From: Sulfurovum sp.
GTDB lineage: Bacteria > Campylobacterota > Campylobacteria > Campylobacterales > Sulfurovaceae
Reading direction: 5' to 3'
Assembly (NCBI GenBank): GCA_026983895.1
Contig: JALSTF010000266.1
Span: 1-26,629 of the forward strand
DNA length: 26,629 nucleotides
Both the position numbers and the translations under genes were made by a program. The stretch's first letter is position 1; each line of letters opens with the position of its first letter. This document shows, one piece after another, positions 16,213 through 22,359 of this stretch. The notes beneath the pieces were generated by a model, which was given only the letters and a program-made list of their open reading frames with translations, was not told the origin of the DNA and made no database searches.

Positions 16213-16935
16213 TTACTTTGCTTTTTCTATAGAGATCTTGTGGGCATCGGCAGGGGCTTTGAATACAAAAGTATCAGGGGAGATCTCCGCATTGATATCC
16301 CATGTAACGGAAGTATCGGTTCTTCTTGCTTCTGCTCCGGACCTGTTGATAATGGTATAGGTTTTGACCAGCGGTTTGTCACCGGTGGTGATCCAGGCAT
16401 GCACTTCCACTTTGCGGTTTTTGAATGCAATGTAGTGACACGCTTCGCCTCTGACCGTTCTTATACCGAAATATCTGCTTTTTACCAGTTTCATACGCTT
16501 GTCCATATCGCTGTAGATCAGTGCTGCCATAGGAGGATTTATCCCATAGCTGCTGAAAATATAGTCAAGTGCCTTATTGAGATCCCTGGGGACCTTGATC
16601 TGACCATAATAGTTGAACCTATGGTCTATCATAGTGAATGTACCGTTGTCAATGTAGCTGCTTCGGTCTTTAATATCACCTTTTGTATCGATACGCAGTT
16701 TGTCAGGCCGATGGACCTTGACTGAGACATATTGGCGGTAGCGCTTTTCTGTGCCATCCGGTCCTTTCTGTTGATTGGAGACCACAGCATCAAAGGCATA
16801 GCTCTTCAGGCTGCCTACATACCTGTAGGAGTTGAGCAATATCTCTTTTGCTGTGGGTTCTGCCGCCATGAGGTGTGAACCGGCAAGCAGCAATCCTGCA
16901 CCGGCAATAGAAAGCAGTTTTTTCGAAAATAGCAT
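16213..16935 (-). CDS. DUF2092 family exported protein
   Basis: This 240-residue protein has a signal peptide (MLFSKKLLSIAGAGLLLAGS, then LMAAEP). The mature part begins AKEILLNSYRYVGSLKSYAFDA and continues with a beta-rich pattern: VSVKVHRPDKLRIDTKGD, SYIDNGTFTMIDHRFNYYGQ, VEVHAWITTGDKPLVKTYTI. This matches the DUF2092 family, which looks related to the LolA/LolB-like fold that binds lipids; a carrier role in the periplasm is inference. AAGGAT eight bases before the ATG supports the start, and a TATACT -10 box lies at 16967-16972 on the minus strand. It is the first gene of a two-gene operon with the Asn/Arg/His-rich exported protein. Confidence 0.82.
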   Translation of the reverse strand: MLFSKKLLSIAGAGLLLAGSHLMAAEPTAKEILLNSYRYVGSLKSYAFDAVVSNQQKGPDGTEKRYRQYVSVKVHRPDKLRIDTKGDIKDRSSYIDNGTFTMIDHRFNYYGQIKVPRDLNKALDYIFSSYGINPPMAALIYSDMDKRMKLVKSRYFGIRTVRGEACHYIAFKNRKVEVHAWITTGDKPLVKTYTIINRSGAEARRTDTSVTWDINAEISPDTFVFKAPADAHKISIEKAK

Positions 16936-16966
16936 ATTCCATCCTTTTAAAGTATATTGTCTGTGT

Positions 16967-16972
16967 AGTATA
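16967..16972 (-). promoter_or_regulatory. -10 box of the DUF2092 operon
   Basis: TATACT on the minus strand, directly preceded by AAAGATATGC. The same GATATGC word occurs twice with 10-bp spacing at 15250-15266 on the plus strand. Confidence 0.5.
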
Positions 16973-17043
16973 GCATATCTTTGGGCTCTCTTTTCCTAAA
17001 TGGGGCAGGACAAGTTTTTAGCCTAAATTAAAACGAGTTAAGT

Positions 17044-17049
17044 TATAAT
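17044..17049 (+). promoter_or_regulatory. -10 box of the atpE transcript
   Basis: TATAAT 145 bases before the atpE start; no good -35. It implies a leader of about 138 bases that includes a short ORF. Confidence 0.6.
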
Positions 17050-17085
17050 TGCGCCGTTTATACGAAGTGATAAGTAGGGAAATCT

Positions 17086-17190
17086 ATGCATTTATGTATA
17101 GGTTGGCAGTATTATATGCTGTTTACGCTAGCCGAACGGACTTTGAAAAACAGTCGAAGAGACTTTAACTCTACCAAATTCAAAGGATAA
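17086..17190 (+). CDS. Candidate leader peptide ORF upstream of atpE
   Basis: This is a 34-codon ORF with AGGGA five bases before its ATG. It ends at a TAA inside the atpE ribosome-binding region, three bases before the atpE ATG. The product (starting MHLCIGWQYYMLF, then a basic C-terminal half) matches nothing I know. Translation to its stop would bring ribosomes onto the atpE start, so it could couple or tune atpE translation. It could equally be chance in a 138-base leader. Confidence 0.3.
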   Translation: MHLCIGWQYYMLFTLAERTLKNSRRDFNSTKFKG

Positions 17191-17193
17191 AAT

Positions 17194-17499
17194 ATGAAAA
17201 AGTTTTTCTTGCTTTTCTTGGCACTTGGTGCTGTTGCTTTCGCCGGTGAAGGTGAATCTATGATCAAAGCGTACTCTGTAGTTGCTGCGGGTGTCGGTCT
17301 TGGTCTTGCTGCACTCGGTGGTGCGGTAGGTATGGGTCACACTGCTGCTGCGACTATCGCAGGTACTGCCAGAAACCCAGGTCTTGGCGGTAAGCTGATG
17401 ACTACTATGTTCATTGCATTGGCTATGATCGAAGCGCAGGTTATCTATACCTTGGTAATCGCACTTATCGCTCTTTATGCAAACCCGTTCATCGGATAA
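17194..17499 (+). CDS. atpE: F0F1 ATP synthase subunit c
   Basis: Subunit c forms the proton-turning ring of ATP synthase. The 101-residue protein has two membrane helices: YSVVAAGVGLGLAALGGAVG and MFIALAMIEAQVIYTLVIAL. A polar loop with Arg60-Asn61-Pro62 lies between them. The ion-binding carboxylate is Glu80 in the second helix. Before helix 1 is an additional MKKFFLLFLALGAVAFAGEGE, a signal-peptide-like N-terminus of a kind seen in epsilonproteobacterial AtpE, making the protein longer than the usual 75-85 residues. The residues around Glu80 do not by themselves settle H+ or Na+ use; H+ is expected for the phylum. It stands alone with its own promoter and a strong terminator, apart from the other atp genes. 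AAGGA precedes the start. Confidence 0.96.
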   Translation: MKKFFLLFLALGAVAFAGEGESMIKAYSVVAAGVGLGLAALGGAVGMGHTAAATIAGTARNPGLGGKLMTTMFIALAMIEAQVIYTLVIALIALYANPFIG

Positions 17500-17519
17500 G
17501 CTTTAAAGTGTTCTTTAAG

Positions 17520-17551
17520 GTTGTAGCGGTATACTTCCGCTACAACTTTTT
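17520..17551 (+). terminator. Intrinsic terminator of atpE
   Basis: GTTGTAGCGG pairs perfectly with CCGCTACAAC across TATACTT, followed by TTTTT. It starts 21 bases after the atpE stop. Confidence 0.93.
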
Positions 17552-17574
17552 GTTAACCCTCATTTAAAACTTCA

Positions 17575-17593
17575 GATAGTTTCAAAAACTATC
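17575..17593 (+). other. AT-rich hairpin just upstream of tRNA-Leu
   Basis: GATAGTTT pairs with AAACTATC around a 3-base loop. It may guide processing of the tRNA 5' end or simply be chance AT-rich dyad symmetry. Confidence 0.35.
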
Positions 17594-17599
17594 GAAATT

Positions 17600-17684
17600 G
17601 CGTCAGTGGTGGAACGGTAGACACGCTACCTTGAGGGGGTAGTGCCCTAGTGGTGTGGAGGTTCAAATCCTCTCTGACGCACCA
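17600..17684 (+). tRNA. tRNA-Leu (anticodon GAG)
   Basis: A cloverleaf with long variable arm is evident. The acceptor arms are GCGTCAG (17600-17606) and CTGACGC (17674-17680), followed by A and an encoded CCA. The anticodon stem CTACC/GGTAG encloses the loop TTGAGGG, placing anticodon GAG at 17633-17635, which reads CUC/CUU leucine codons. The TpsiC arm contains GTTCAAATC. The extra arm and length of 85 bases are class II features expected for tRNA-Leu. No intrinsic terminator is obvious downstream. Confidence 0.96.
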
Positions 17685-17949
17685 TCCATAATCATAAAAT
17701 CTGATTTATCTTATCCATACTTAAATGATTAGATATTTAACGACGCTTATAGTGTAATTCGGATCAAATCCCCTGTCAAGATTTTCAAAAAAACAAAACG
17801 ATAACCTATGATTTGAGATCAGTCAACGCGTACAATAAAGGGCACCTCTAAAAATAGCATAAAAATCATATAAAGATAAAAATATACTTTATCCCTGAAT
17901 AATAAATGCCAAAATACCCTTAAACGCCCATTTTCAGGGGGCTTTCATC
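17685..17949. other. AT-rich intergenic region between tRNA-Leu and the HU gene
   Basis: No ORF or RNA gene is convincing here. CCCTGAA near 17892 can pair with TTCAGGG near 17932 across about 35 bases. The rest is AT-rich spacer leading to the HU promoter. I saw no copy of the tRNA 3' end that would suggest an integration site. Confidence 0.5.
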
Positions 17950-17977
17950 TTGACTTAAGCAAGATTTATGTTATAAT
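17950..17977 (+). promoter_or_regulatory. Sigma70 promoter of the HU gene
   Basis: TTGACT (17950-17955), a 16-base spacer and a perfect TATAAT (17972-17977), 29 bases before the start codon. Confidence 0.85.
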
Positions 17978-18006
17978 AACTCCATCTCAAATAAAAAGGA
18001 AGAAGA

Positions 18007-18288
18007 ATGACAAAAGCAGAGTTTGTAGAACTGGTACAGAAGAACGGAGAATTCGAAAGCAAAGCAGCAGCGGAGAGAGCAGTGAAAGCGTTCATCGCTT
18101 CGGTAACGGAAGCGCTTGTGAATAAAGAAACTGTATCATTGGTAGGTTTTGGAACATTTTCTACAGTAGATGTAGCAGAAAAATCAGGTAAAGTACCAGG
18201 AACTGACAAGACATATACAAAGCCAGCGCATACTGCGCCTAAGTTCAAGATCGGTAAAACACTGAAAGATGCCGTAGCAGGCAACTAA
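18007..18288 (+). CDS. hup: DNA-binding protein HU
   Basis: HU is a small dimeric histone-like protein that bends and compacts DNA. The 93-residue product has the family layout: helical N-terminus (MTKAEFVELVQKNGEFESKA), then VSLVGFGTFSTVDVAEKSG, the hallmark GFGTF turn, then the DNA-binding arm around THTKPAHTAPKFKIGK-like residues (here KTYTKPAHTAPKFKIG). It ends in a short helix. The arm differs from the common R-x-G-R-N-P form, having PGTDKTYTKPAHTAPKF instead. Such variants occur in this phylum and may change how the arm inserts in the minor groove. AAGGAAGAAG precedes the ATG. A strong promoter and terminator flank the gene, so it is transcribed alone and probably at high level. Confidence 0.93.
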   Translation: MTKAEFVELVQKNGEFESKAAAERAVKAFIASVTEALVNKETVSLVGFGTFSTVDVAEKSGKVPGTDKTYTKPAHTAPKFKIGKTLKDAVAGN

Positions 18289-18299
18289 TTTTCTACATG

Positions 18300-18331
18300 G
18301 CAGGCTGTTAGTGCGGCCTGCTCCTTTTTTT
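18300..18331 (+). terminator. Intrinsic terminator of the HU gene
   Basis: GCAGGC (18300-18305) pairs with GCCTGC (18316-18321), followed by TCC and a run of T. The T-run overlaps the stop codon of the convergent small membrane protein gene. Confidence 0.85.
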
Positions 18332-18533
18332 AAACGTTTCTTATCTCTCTTATCGCATTTCCCCTTTTCTTAGTGCAGGGCACCTTACACATTTTACGTG
18401 CTTTTTTTACACTTGAACAGTTCGCTACCTGGTTGGTGACATAAATGACTGTTCCAAGCATAAAGAGCAGCATAGAAATAAGGAAGAGAGAAACGAAGAT
18501 AATGTTTTTGTTCTCTTTCTTTTTATTTGACAT
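18330..18533 (-). CDS. Small single-pass membrane protein
   Basis: This 67-residue protein is not recognised as a known family. A short Lys-rich N-terminus (MSNKKKENKN) is followed by one strong transmembrane segment at about residues 11-33. The basic C-terminal tail contains three cysteines (NCSSVKKARKMCKVPCTKK). The charge pattern does not give a clear topology, as both flanks are basic. AGGAG with good spacing before the ATG makes it a likely real gene. It is divergent from the DUF5718-like gene and convergent with hup. The clustered Lys and Cys residues could bind metal or anchor near phospholipid heads; function unknown. Confidence 0.6.
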   Translation of the reverse strand: MSNKKKENKNIIFVSLFLISMLLFMLGTVIYVTNQVANCSSVKKARKMCKVPCTKKRGNAIREIRNV

Positions 18534-18570
18534 CTATCACTCCTTTACTTTTTCAGTATAAAATATGTCT

Positions 18571-18605
18571 GTGTATTTTGTGTGTATTGCGATACATGCT
18601 ATAAT
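18571..18605 (+). promoter_or_regulatory. Promoter and possible operator of the DUF5718-like gene
   Basis: TATAAT at 18600-18605. Over the -35 region lies a perfect dyad TGTAT-TGCG-ATACA (18583-18596), and GTGTATT is directly repeated at 18571-18577 and 18582-18588, 11 bp apart. This looks like a regulator site between two divergent genes. Confidence 0.5.
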
Positions 18606-18625
18606 AGTATTAAAAAAGAGTATTT

Positions 18626-19423
18626 ATGGAATTGAAACAGGTGATAGGGTTGGGTGTTGCGGGAAACTTTGCACACCATTTGGAACAGGCAGGAGAGTTG
18701 GAGGATTTTAAAGATGTGGTGACAGCCGAACCGGAAGCTCCCAAGGGTATATTCCCTTTTTACCTTCCCGGTTCAGAGAGTTTTCTGGGAATCTATTGTA
18801 TAGGAACGGAAATATTGGAACTGCCGCACTATGAAGCCAATGCACAGGTCGAACCTGAAATTGCGGTTCTTTTCGAGATCATCTACGATGATGATCATAA
18901 AGTGGCGGACCTGCTTGCAAAAAGATTTACGACCTTCAATGACTGTACCATCCGCAAAGAAGGCGCGAAGAAAATATCTGAGAAAAAATCATGGGGTCCG
19001 CACTCTAAAGGCATAGGAAAAAGCTGGATAGAAATAGACAAATTTGAAGAGGGCGGGGTCATGGACCGCTATCATCTCTGTTCATTCGTCAAACGCGACG
19101 GCCAGCTCTATCCTTATGGTGTCGATGCGCCATTGCTCGGATACAGCTACTTTTATGATAAACTCAAGCATTGGCTGATCGAGAAGATGAATACACAGAA
19201 AGATTTTGGTCCTCTTGAAGATATAGCTGCATACTTGAAAGCGTGCAGCTATCCCAAGGAGGCACTTGTCACTATAGGGGCTACAGCGTATGCTGAATTT
19301 GGGGAGAAAAATTATCTGAAGAATGGGGATGAGATCTATGTTGTTGCCTATGATGCAGCAAAGGAAACAGGAGACTTGTCAAACCTGGAAAAGAAGGTAG
19401 TGCTGCACCAGAAGGTGCAGTAG
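18626..19423 (+). CDS. DUF5718-like protein, possible FAH fold
   Basis: This is a 265-residue soluble protein with no signal peptide. It resembles the conserved Campylobacterota family I know as DUF5718. Several stretches echo the fumarylacetoacetate hydrolase (FAH) fold: GLGVAGNFAHHLEQAGE, PKGIFPFYLPGS, EPEIAVLFEI (where FAH enzymes place a metal-binding Glu), then TFNDCTIRKEGAKKISEKKS and WGPHSKGIG, like the FAH N-D-x-[ST]-x-R and cap motifs. An enzyme acting on a keto-acid type substrate is therefore possible but not shown. ATG at 18626 has only a weak GAG ribosome site. It converges with the rubrerythrin gene, with six bases between stops. Confidence 0.7.
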   Translation: MELKQVIGLGVAGNFAHHLEQAGELEDFKDVVTAEPEAPKGIFPFYLPGSESFLGIYCIGTEILELPHYEANAQVEPEIAVLFEIIYDDDHKVADLLAKRFTTFNDCTIRKEGAKKISEKKSWGPHSKGIGKSWIEIDKFEEGGVMDRYHLCSFVKRDGQLYPYGVDAPLLGYSYFYDKLKHWLIEKMNTQKDFGPLEDIAAYLKACSYPKEALVTIGATAYAEFGEKNYLKNGDEIYVVAYDAAKETGDLSNLEKKVVLHQKVQ

Positions 19424-19429
19424 GAAAAA

Positions 19430-20086
19430 TCATTTTGATTCTACCTTACGTGAAAAATAGGGTTCCGGATGGCCACAGACAGGACATTTTTTCGGTGCTT
19501 TTTTCCCATAATGCACATGTCCGCAGACTTCACAGATCCAGACCTCTTCCTCATCACTTGCGAATTCATGTCCTTCACTCAAACGCTTGAGTAGTTCTCT
19601 GTACATTTTTTCATGCTCTACTTCCACCTGTCCTATGTTCTTGAAGAGTCTGGCCGCTTCACTGTGTCCTTCTTCCTTGGCGATGGCTGCAAAATCCGGA
19701 TACATTGTCAGGTTTTCGTAGCTTTCACCTGCAATAGCATCATTCAGGTTTGCCACGGTATCTCCCCATGAATCATCGCTTTGGTTTTTCATCCGGTTGT
19801 GGAGAGCAAGCTCAAGTTTTGCATGTTCTTTTTCATTGTTGGCTGCCCGCTGAAAATGTGCAGCGATATCACGGTACCCTTCTTTTTGAGCTACTTTTGC
19901 ATAGTACTCATACCGGTTCCGTGCCTGGCTTTCACCGGCAAAGGCCTTGAGGAGATTGACCAGTGTCAAGTCTACAGTGATACATTCCATCTCTTTTCCG
20001 CAGCATACCAGTGTACCTCCTCCCACATTCGATACTTCTACAATATTTCCGCACGTGTTACATCTGTATGATTCATACTGTTTCAT
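19430..20086 (-). CDS. rrc: Desulforubrerythrin (Rrc-type peroxidase)
   Basis: This 218-residue protein has three metal domains in order. The first is an N-terminal desulforedoxin-like FeS4 knuckle (CNTCG near residue 9, then LVCCGKE). The second is a rubrerythrin diiron four-helix bundle with GESQARNRYEYYAK, EKEHAK, AGESYENLTMYPDFA and EVEHEKMYREL, supplying the Glu/His ligands. The third is a C-terminal rubredoxin domain with CEVC, 12 residues, then CPVC. This exact architecture is that of Campylobacter jejuni Rrc (desulforubrerythrin), which reduces hydrogen peroxide in the cytosol and protects microaerophiles. A TATACT -10 box and a GATAA-AAA-TTATC dyad upstream suggest Fur or PerR control. 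Electron donor unknown, commonly an NADH:rubredoxin-type reductase. Confidence 0.95.
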   Translation of the reverse strand: MKQYESYRCNTCGNIVEVSNVGGGTLVCCGKEMECITVDLTLVNLLKAFAGESQARNRYEYYAKVAQKEGYRDIAAHFQRAANNEKEHAKLELALHNRMKNQSDDSWGDTVANLNDAIAGESYENLTMYPDFAAIAKEEGHSEAARLFKNIGQVEVEHEKMYRELLKRLSEGHEFASDEEEVWICEVCGHVHYGKKAPKKCPVCGHPEPYFSRKVESK

Positions 20087-20109
20087 AATACATTCCTTTT
20101 TTAAATTAA

Positions 20110-20137
20110 AGATAAAAATTATCCTTTATTGAGTATA
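20110..20137 (-). promoter_or_regulatory. Rubrerythrin promoter with Fur/PerR-like operator
   Basis: On the minus strand TATACT (20137 to 20132) is the -10. Overlapping the predicted start is a perfect dyad GATAA-AAA-TTATC (20111-20123). It matches a 7-1-7 Fur-family layout of the form GATAAT-N-ATTATC at nearly all positions. Binding here would block initiation. Confidence 0.6.
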
Positions 20138-20205
20138 GCTGTATTTGTCTTAAGGGAAAACAATGATCTCATACAAAATAGATATTTCGATCTGGGGAAG
20201 TGTTT

Positions 20206-20232
20206 CTGTACAGAATCTATTATCCTGTACAG
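20206..20232. other. Two identical palindromes downstream of dnaJ
   Basis: CTGTACAG occurs at 20206-20213 and again at 20225-20232, 19 bp apart. Each copy is itself palindromic, and the pair can form an 8-bp stem. No T-run follows on either strand, so this is not a classical terminator. Confidence 0.5.
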
Positions 20233-20244
20233 GGGGGGAGAAAG

Positions 20245-21381
20245 TTAATTTTTAAACCAGCTCTTTACTTTGTCAAATGCGGATTCGAAGGTACTTTTGT
20301 GGGGACGGCTTTCTACACCGTAACTCTCCTGCAGCTTTTCAAGCAGTTCTTTCTGTTCCTCATTGATTTTTTTAGGCAATACCATTCTCACCTGTGCGAT
20401 CAGACGTCCTTTTCTTCCGCTGTGAACATCGACTACGCCTTCGCCCTCAAAGATGAACTGTTCTTTGTCTTTGGTACCCTGTTTGAGTTCGAGTTCTAAC
20501 TCACCGTCAAGTGCAGGGATCGAGATGGTCTCTCCCAGTATCGCCTGTGTAAAGAAAACGGGAACTTCTATATAGATATCCGTACCATTTCGGATAAAGT
20601 GTTCATCTTCTTCTACATAGAAGGTAAGATAGAGGTCGCCTCTTTGTCCACTTTTCGCTTCGTTCCCGTGACCCTGTACACGTAAACGGTTCCCGCTGTC
20701 CACACCGGCAGGGATCTTGATGGTAACAGTCTCTGTTTCTTCATGGTATCCTTTGCCATGGCAGCTTGGACATTTTTCTGTGATCTTTCTGCCTTCTCCA
20801 TGGCATTTCGGGCAGGTTTGCGCGAATTGCATCGGTCCCTGTCTCATGATCACCTGTCCCTGACCGCCGCAGTAATCACAGGTTTCCATCTTCCCTTCTT
20901 TTGCTCCGGTACCACCACACTCCCGACAAGGGGTTTTATAGGTGACATCTATCTCTTTTTCGCATCCGAATACCGCTTCGTTGAAGGCCAGGGGAAGTTC
21001 CATCTCAAAATCAAGTGCATATTTCTGTCCCGGATCTCTTCGAGTCTGTCCGAATCCGCCTCCAAATCCGCCGAAGCTTCCGCCGAACATAGAGTTGAAT
21101 ATATCCATGATATCGTCCATATTGGCACCGCCAAAGCCGCCACCCATACCCTGGCCCTTAAGACCTTCTTTCCCGTAACGATCGTAAATAGAACGTTTCT
21201 CATTATCACTGAGTACCTGGTAGGCTTCATTGACGATCTTGAACTTTTCTTCCGCTTCGTGGTCGTCAGGATTTCTGTCCGGATGGTACTTGAGTGCCAG
21301 TTTTCTGTACGCTTTTTTCAGTTCGGCACCGCTACAGTCCCTGCTGACCTCCAGTACTTCATAATAATCCATTTCACTCAT
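20245..21381 (-). CDS. dnaJ: Chaperone protein DnaJ
   Basis: This 378-residue class I J protein delivers clients to DnaK and stimulates its ATPase. Domains in order: J domain (residues 1-70) with KYHPDRNPDD; Gly/Phe-rich linker (GGGFGGANMDD through GGFGGGFGQ); cysteine-rich zinc domain with four repeats CRECGGTG, CDYCGGQG, CPKCHGEG and CPSCHGKG; then two C-terminal beta-domains and a short dimerisation tail. AGGAG eight bases before the ATG at 21381 confirms the start. It is not linked to grpE-dnaK but lies about 3 kb away on the opposite strand, between recR and rubrerythrin genes. I find no HAIR-like box upstream, unlike htpG, grpE and dnaK. Confidence 0.97.
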   Translation of the reverse strand: MSEMDYYEVLEVSRDCSGAELKKAYRKLALKYHPDRNPDDHEAEEKFKIVNEAYQVLSDNEKRSIYDRYGKEGLKGQGMGGGFGGANMDDIMDIFNSMFGGSFGGFGGGFGQTRRDPGQKYALDFEMELPLAFNEAVFGCEKEIDVTYKTPCRECGGTGAKEGKMETCDYCGGQGQVIMRQGPMQFAQTCPKCHGEGRKITEKCPSCHGKGYHEETETVTIKIPAGVDSGNRLRVQGHGNEAKSGQRGDLYLTFYVEEDEHFIRNGTDIYIEVPVFFTQAILGETISIPALDGELELELKQGTKDKEQFIFEGEGVVDVHSGRKGRLIAQVRMVLPKKINEEQKELLEKLQESYGVESRPHKSTFESAFDKVKSWFKN

Positions 21382-21456
21382 GGTATCGCTCCTGTTTCTT
21401 ATAGATAATGTTGTTCTATGCGGTAAATATTTTGGCGAATTCTACCATAATTTCGT

Positions 21457-21462
21457 TATAAT
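21457..21462 (+). promoter_or_regulatory. -10 box of the Dabb-recR operon
   Basis: TATAAT 29 bases before the Dabb gene start. A TTGGCG lies upstream at 19-base spacing, so the -35 is poor. Confidence 0.6.
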
Positions 21463-21491
21463 GCGAAACAAATGATCCGGGAGTAAAGAGT

Positions 21492-21785
21492 ATGGTCGTA
21501 CATATCGTTCTGTTCAAATTCAAAGAAGAAAATAAAAAAGCCAATATCATACAGGCAAAACAAATGCTTGAGAACCTCATGGGTGCTGTGCCCAGTCTGA
21601 AAAGTATGGATGTAGGTATCAATTTTTCCGATGAGGAACGTGCCATGGATCTGAGTATCATTACGGCATTTGAAAGCAAAGAAGGGCTTGATGCCTATGC
21701 AATACATCCTGAACACTTGAAAGTGGTCGAATTCATCAAGTATGCAGCAGAGTACTCAAAAGTCACGGACTATTTCAGGGATTGA
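21492..21785 (+). CDS. Dabb family (stress-responsive A/B barrel) protein
   Basis: This 97-residue protein has the dimeric alpha+beta barrel (Dabb) fold. It starts MVVHIVLFKFKEENKK, with the hallmark V-H-x-V-L-F-K strand. GINFSDEERAMDLSIITAFES follows, then the helix LDAYAIHPEHLKVVEFI with the conserved H-P-x-H. In plants such proteins respond to salt stress; bacterial members are mostly uncharacterised, and some bind or convert small hydrophobic molecules. GGGAG eight bases before the ATG supports the start. Its TGA overlaps the start region of recR, so the two form an operon. A functional link to recombination is not evident. Confidence 0.88.
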   Translation: MVVHIVLFKFKEENKKANIIQAKQMLENLMGAVPSLKSMDVGINFSDEERAMDLSIITAFESKEGLDAYAIHPEHLKVVEFIKYAAEYSKVTDYFRD

Positions 21786-21787
21786 TG

Positions 21788-22357
21788 ATGAAGCATTACA
21801 GGATCGAGGCATTTGAGAACCTTGTCGAAGCCTTTGGCTCTTTTCCTTCCATCGGGAAGAAATCTGCTATACGGCTTGCCTATCATGCGGTCATGGAGGA
21901 CGGTTTCGCCGCCATGAAACTGGCACATGCGCTGGAAACGGCGGTCAACAGTATACATAAGTGCAGTAAGTGCCGCAATATGAGTGAGGATGAACTTTGT
22001 ACGATCTGTTCCGATCCGTACCGAGATACGAAGAAACTTTGTATTGTACAGAGTGCCAAAGATATCCTTACGATCGAAGAAAGTCGTCAGTTCGATGGTG
22101 TGTATTATGTAATCTCGGAAGTGCGTGATCTGGATGAAGCCCATCTTTTCTATGCCGTAGAGGGTGTAGAAGAGATCATTTTCGCTTTTCCTCCGAGTAT
22201 CGCTACGGATACGATGATCCTTTATATAGAAGATAAACTACAGGGACTTCCTGTCAACTTTACAAAGATCGCCCAGGGAGTGCCGACAGGGGTAGAACTG
22301 GAGAATATAGATATCATGTCCCTCTCACGTGCTCTTGAGGCGAGAGTGAAGATATAA
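21788..22357 (+). CDS. recR: Recombination mediator RecR
   Basis: RecR works with RecO (and RecF) to load RecA on gapped DNA. The 189-residue product has the family layout: an N-terminal helix-hairpin-helix with FPSIGKKSAIRLAYH, a zinc finger CSKC and then CTIC (near residues 57-75), a Toprim domain beginning KLCIVQSAKDILTIEE, and a C-terminal Walker-B-like/oligomerisation part with AQGVPTGVELE. The third in-frame start (21788) is preferred: AGGGA lies six bases upstream of it. ATG at 21785 is too close, and TTG at 21782 is in the Dabb stop. It converges with the DHH gene, with two bases between stops. Confidence 0.93.
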   Translation: MKHYRIEAFENLVEAFGSFPSIGKKSAIRLAYHAVMEDGFAAMKLAHALETAVNSIHKCSKCRNMSEDELCTICSDPYRDTKKLCIVQSAKDILTIEESRQFDGVYYVISEVRDLDEAHLFYAVEGVEEIIFAFPPSIATDTMILYIEDKLQGLPVNFTKIAQGVPTGVELENIDIMSLSRALEARVKI

Positions 22358-22359
22358 CC

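Noticed and set aside
15850..16725. 291-codon plus-strand ORF opposite the two exported-protein genes
   Set aside because: It spans the gap between two well-supported minus-strand genes with signal peptides and ribosome sites and resembles no family.
17600..18006. Integration site or genomic island at tRNA-Leu
   Set aside because: No integrase, no second copy of the tRNA 3' end and ordinary core genes on both sides.
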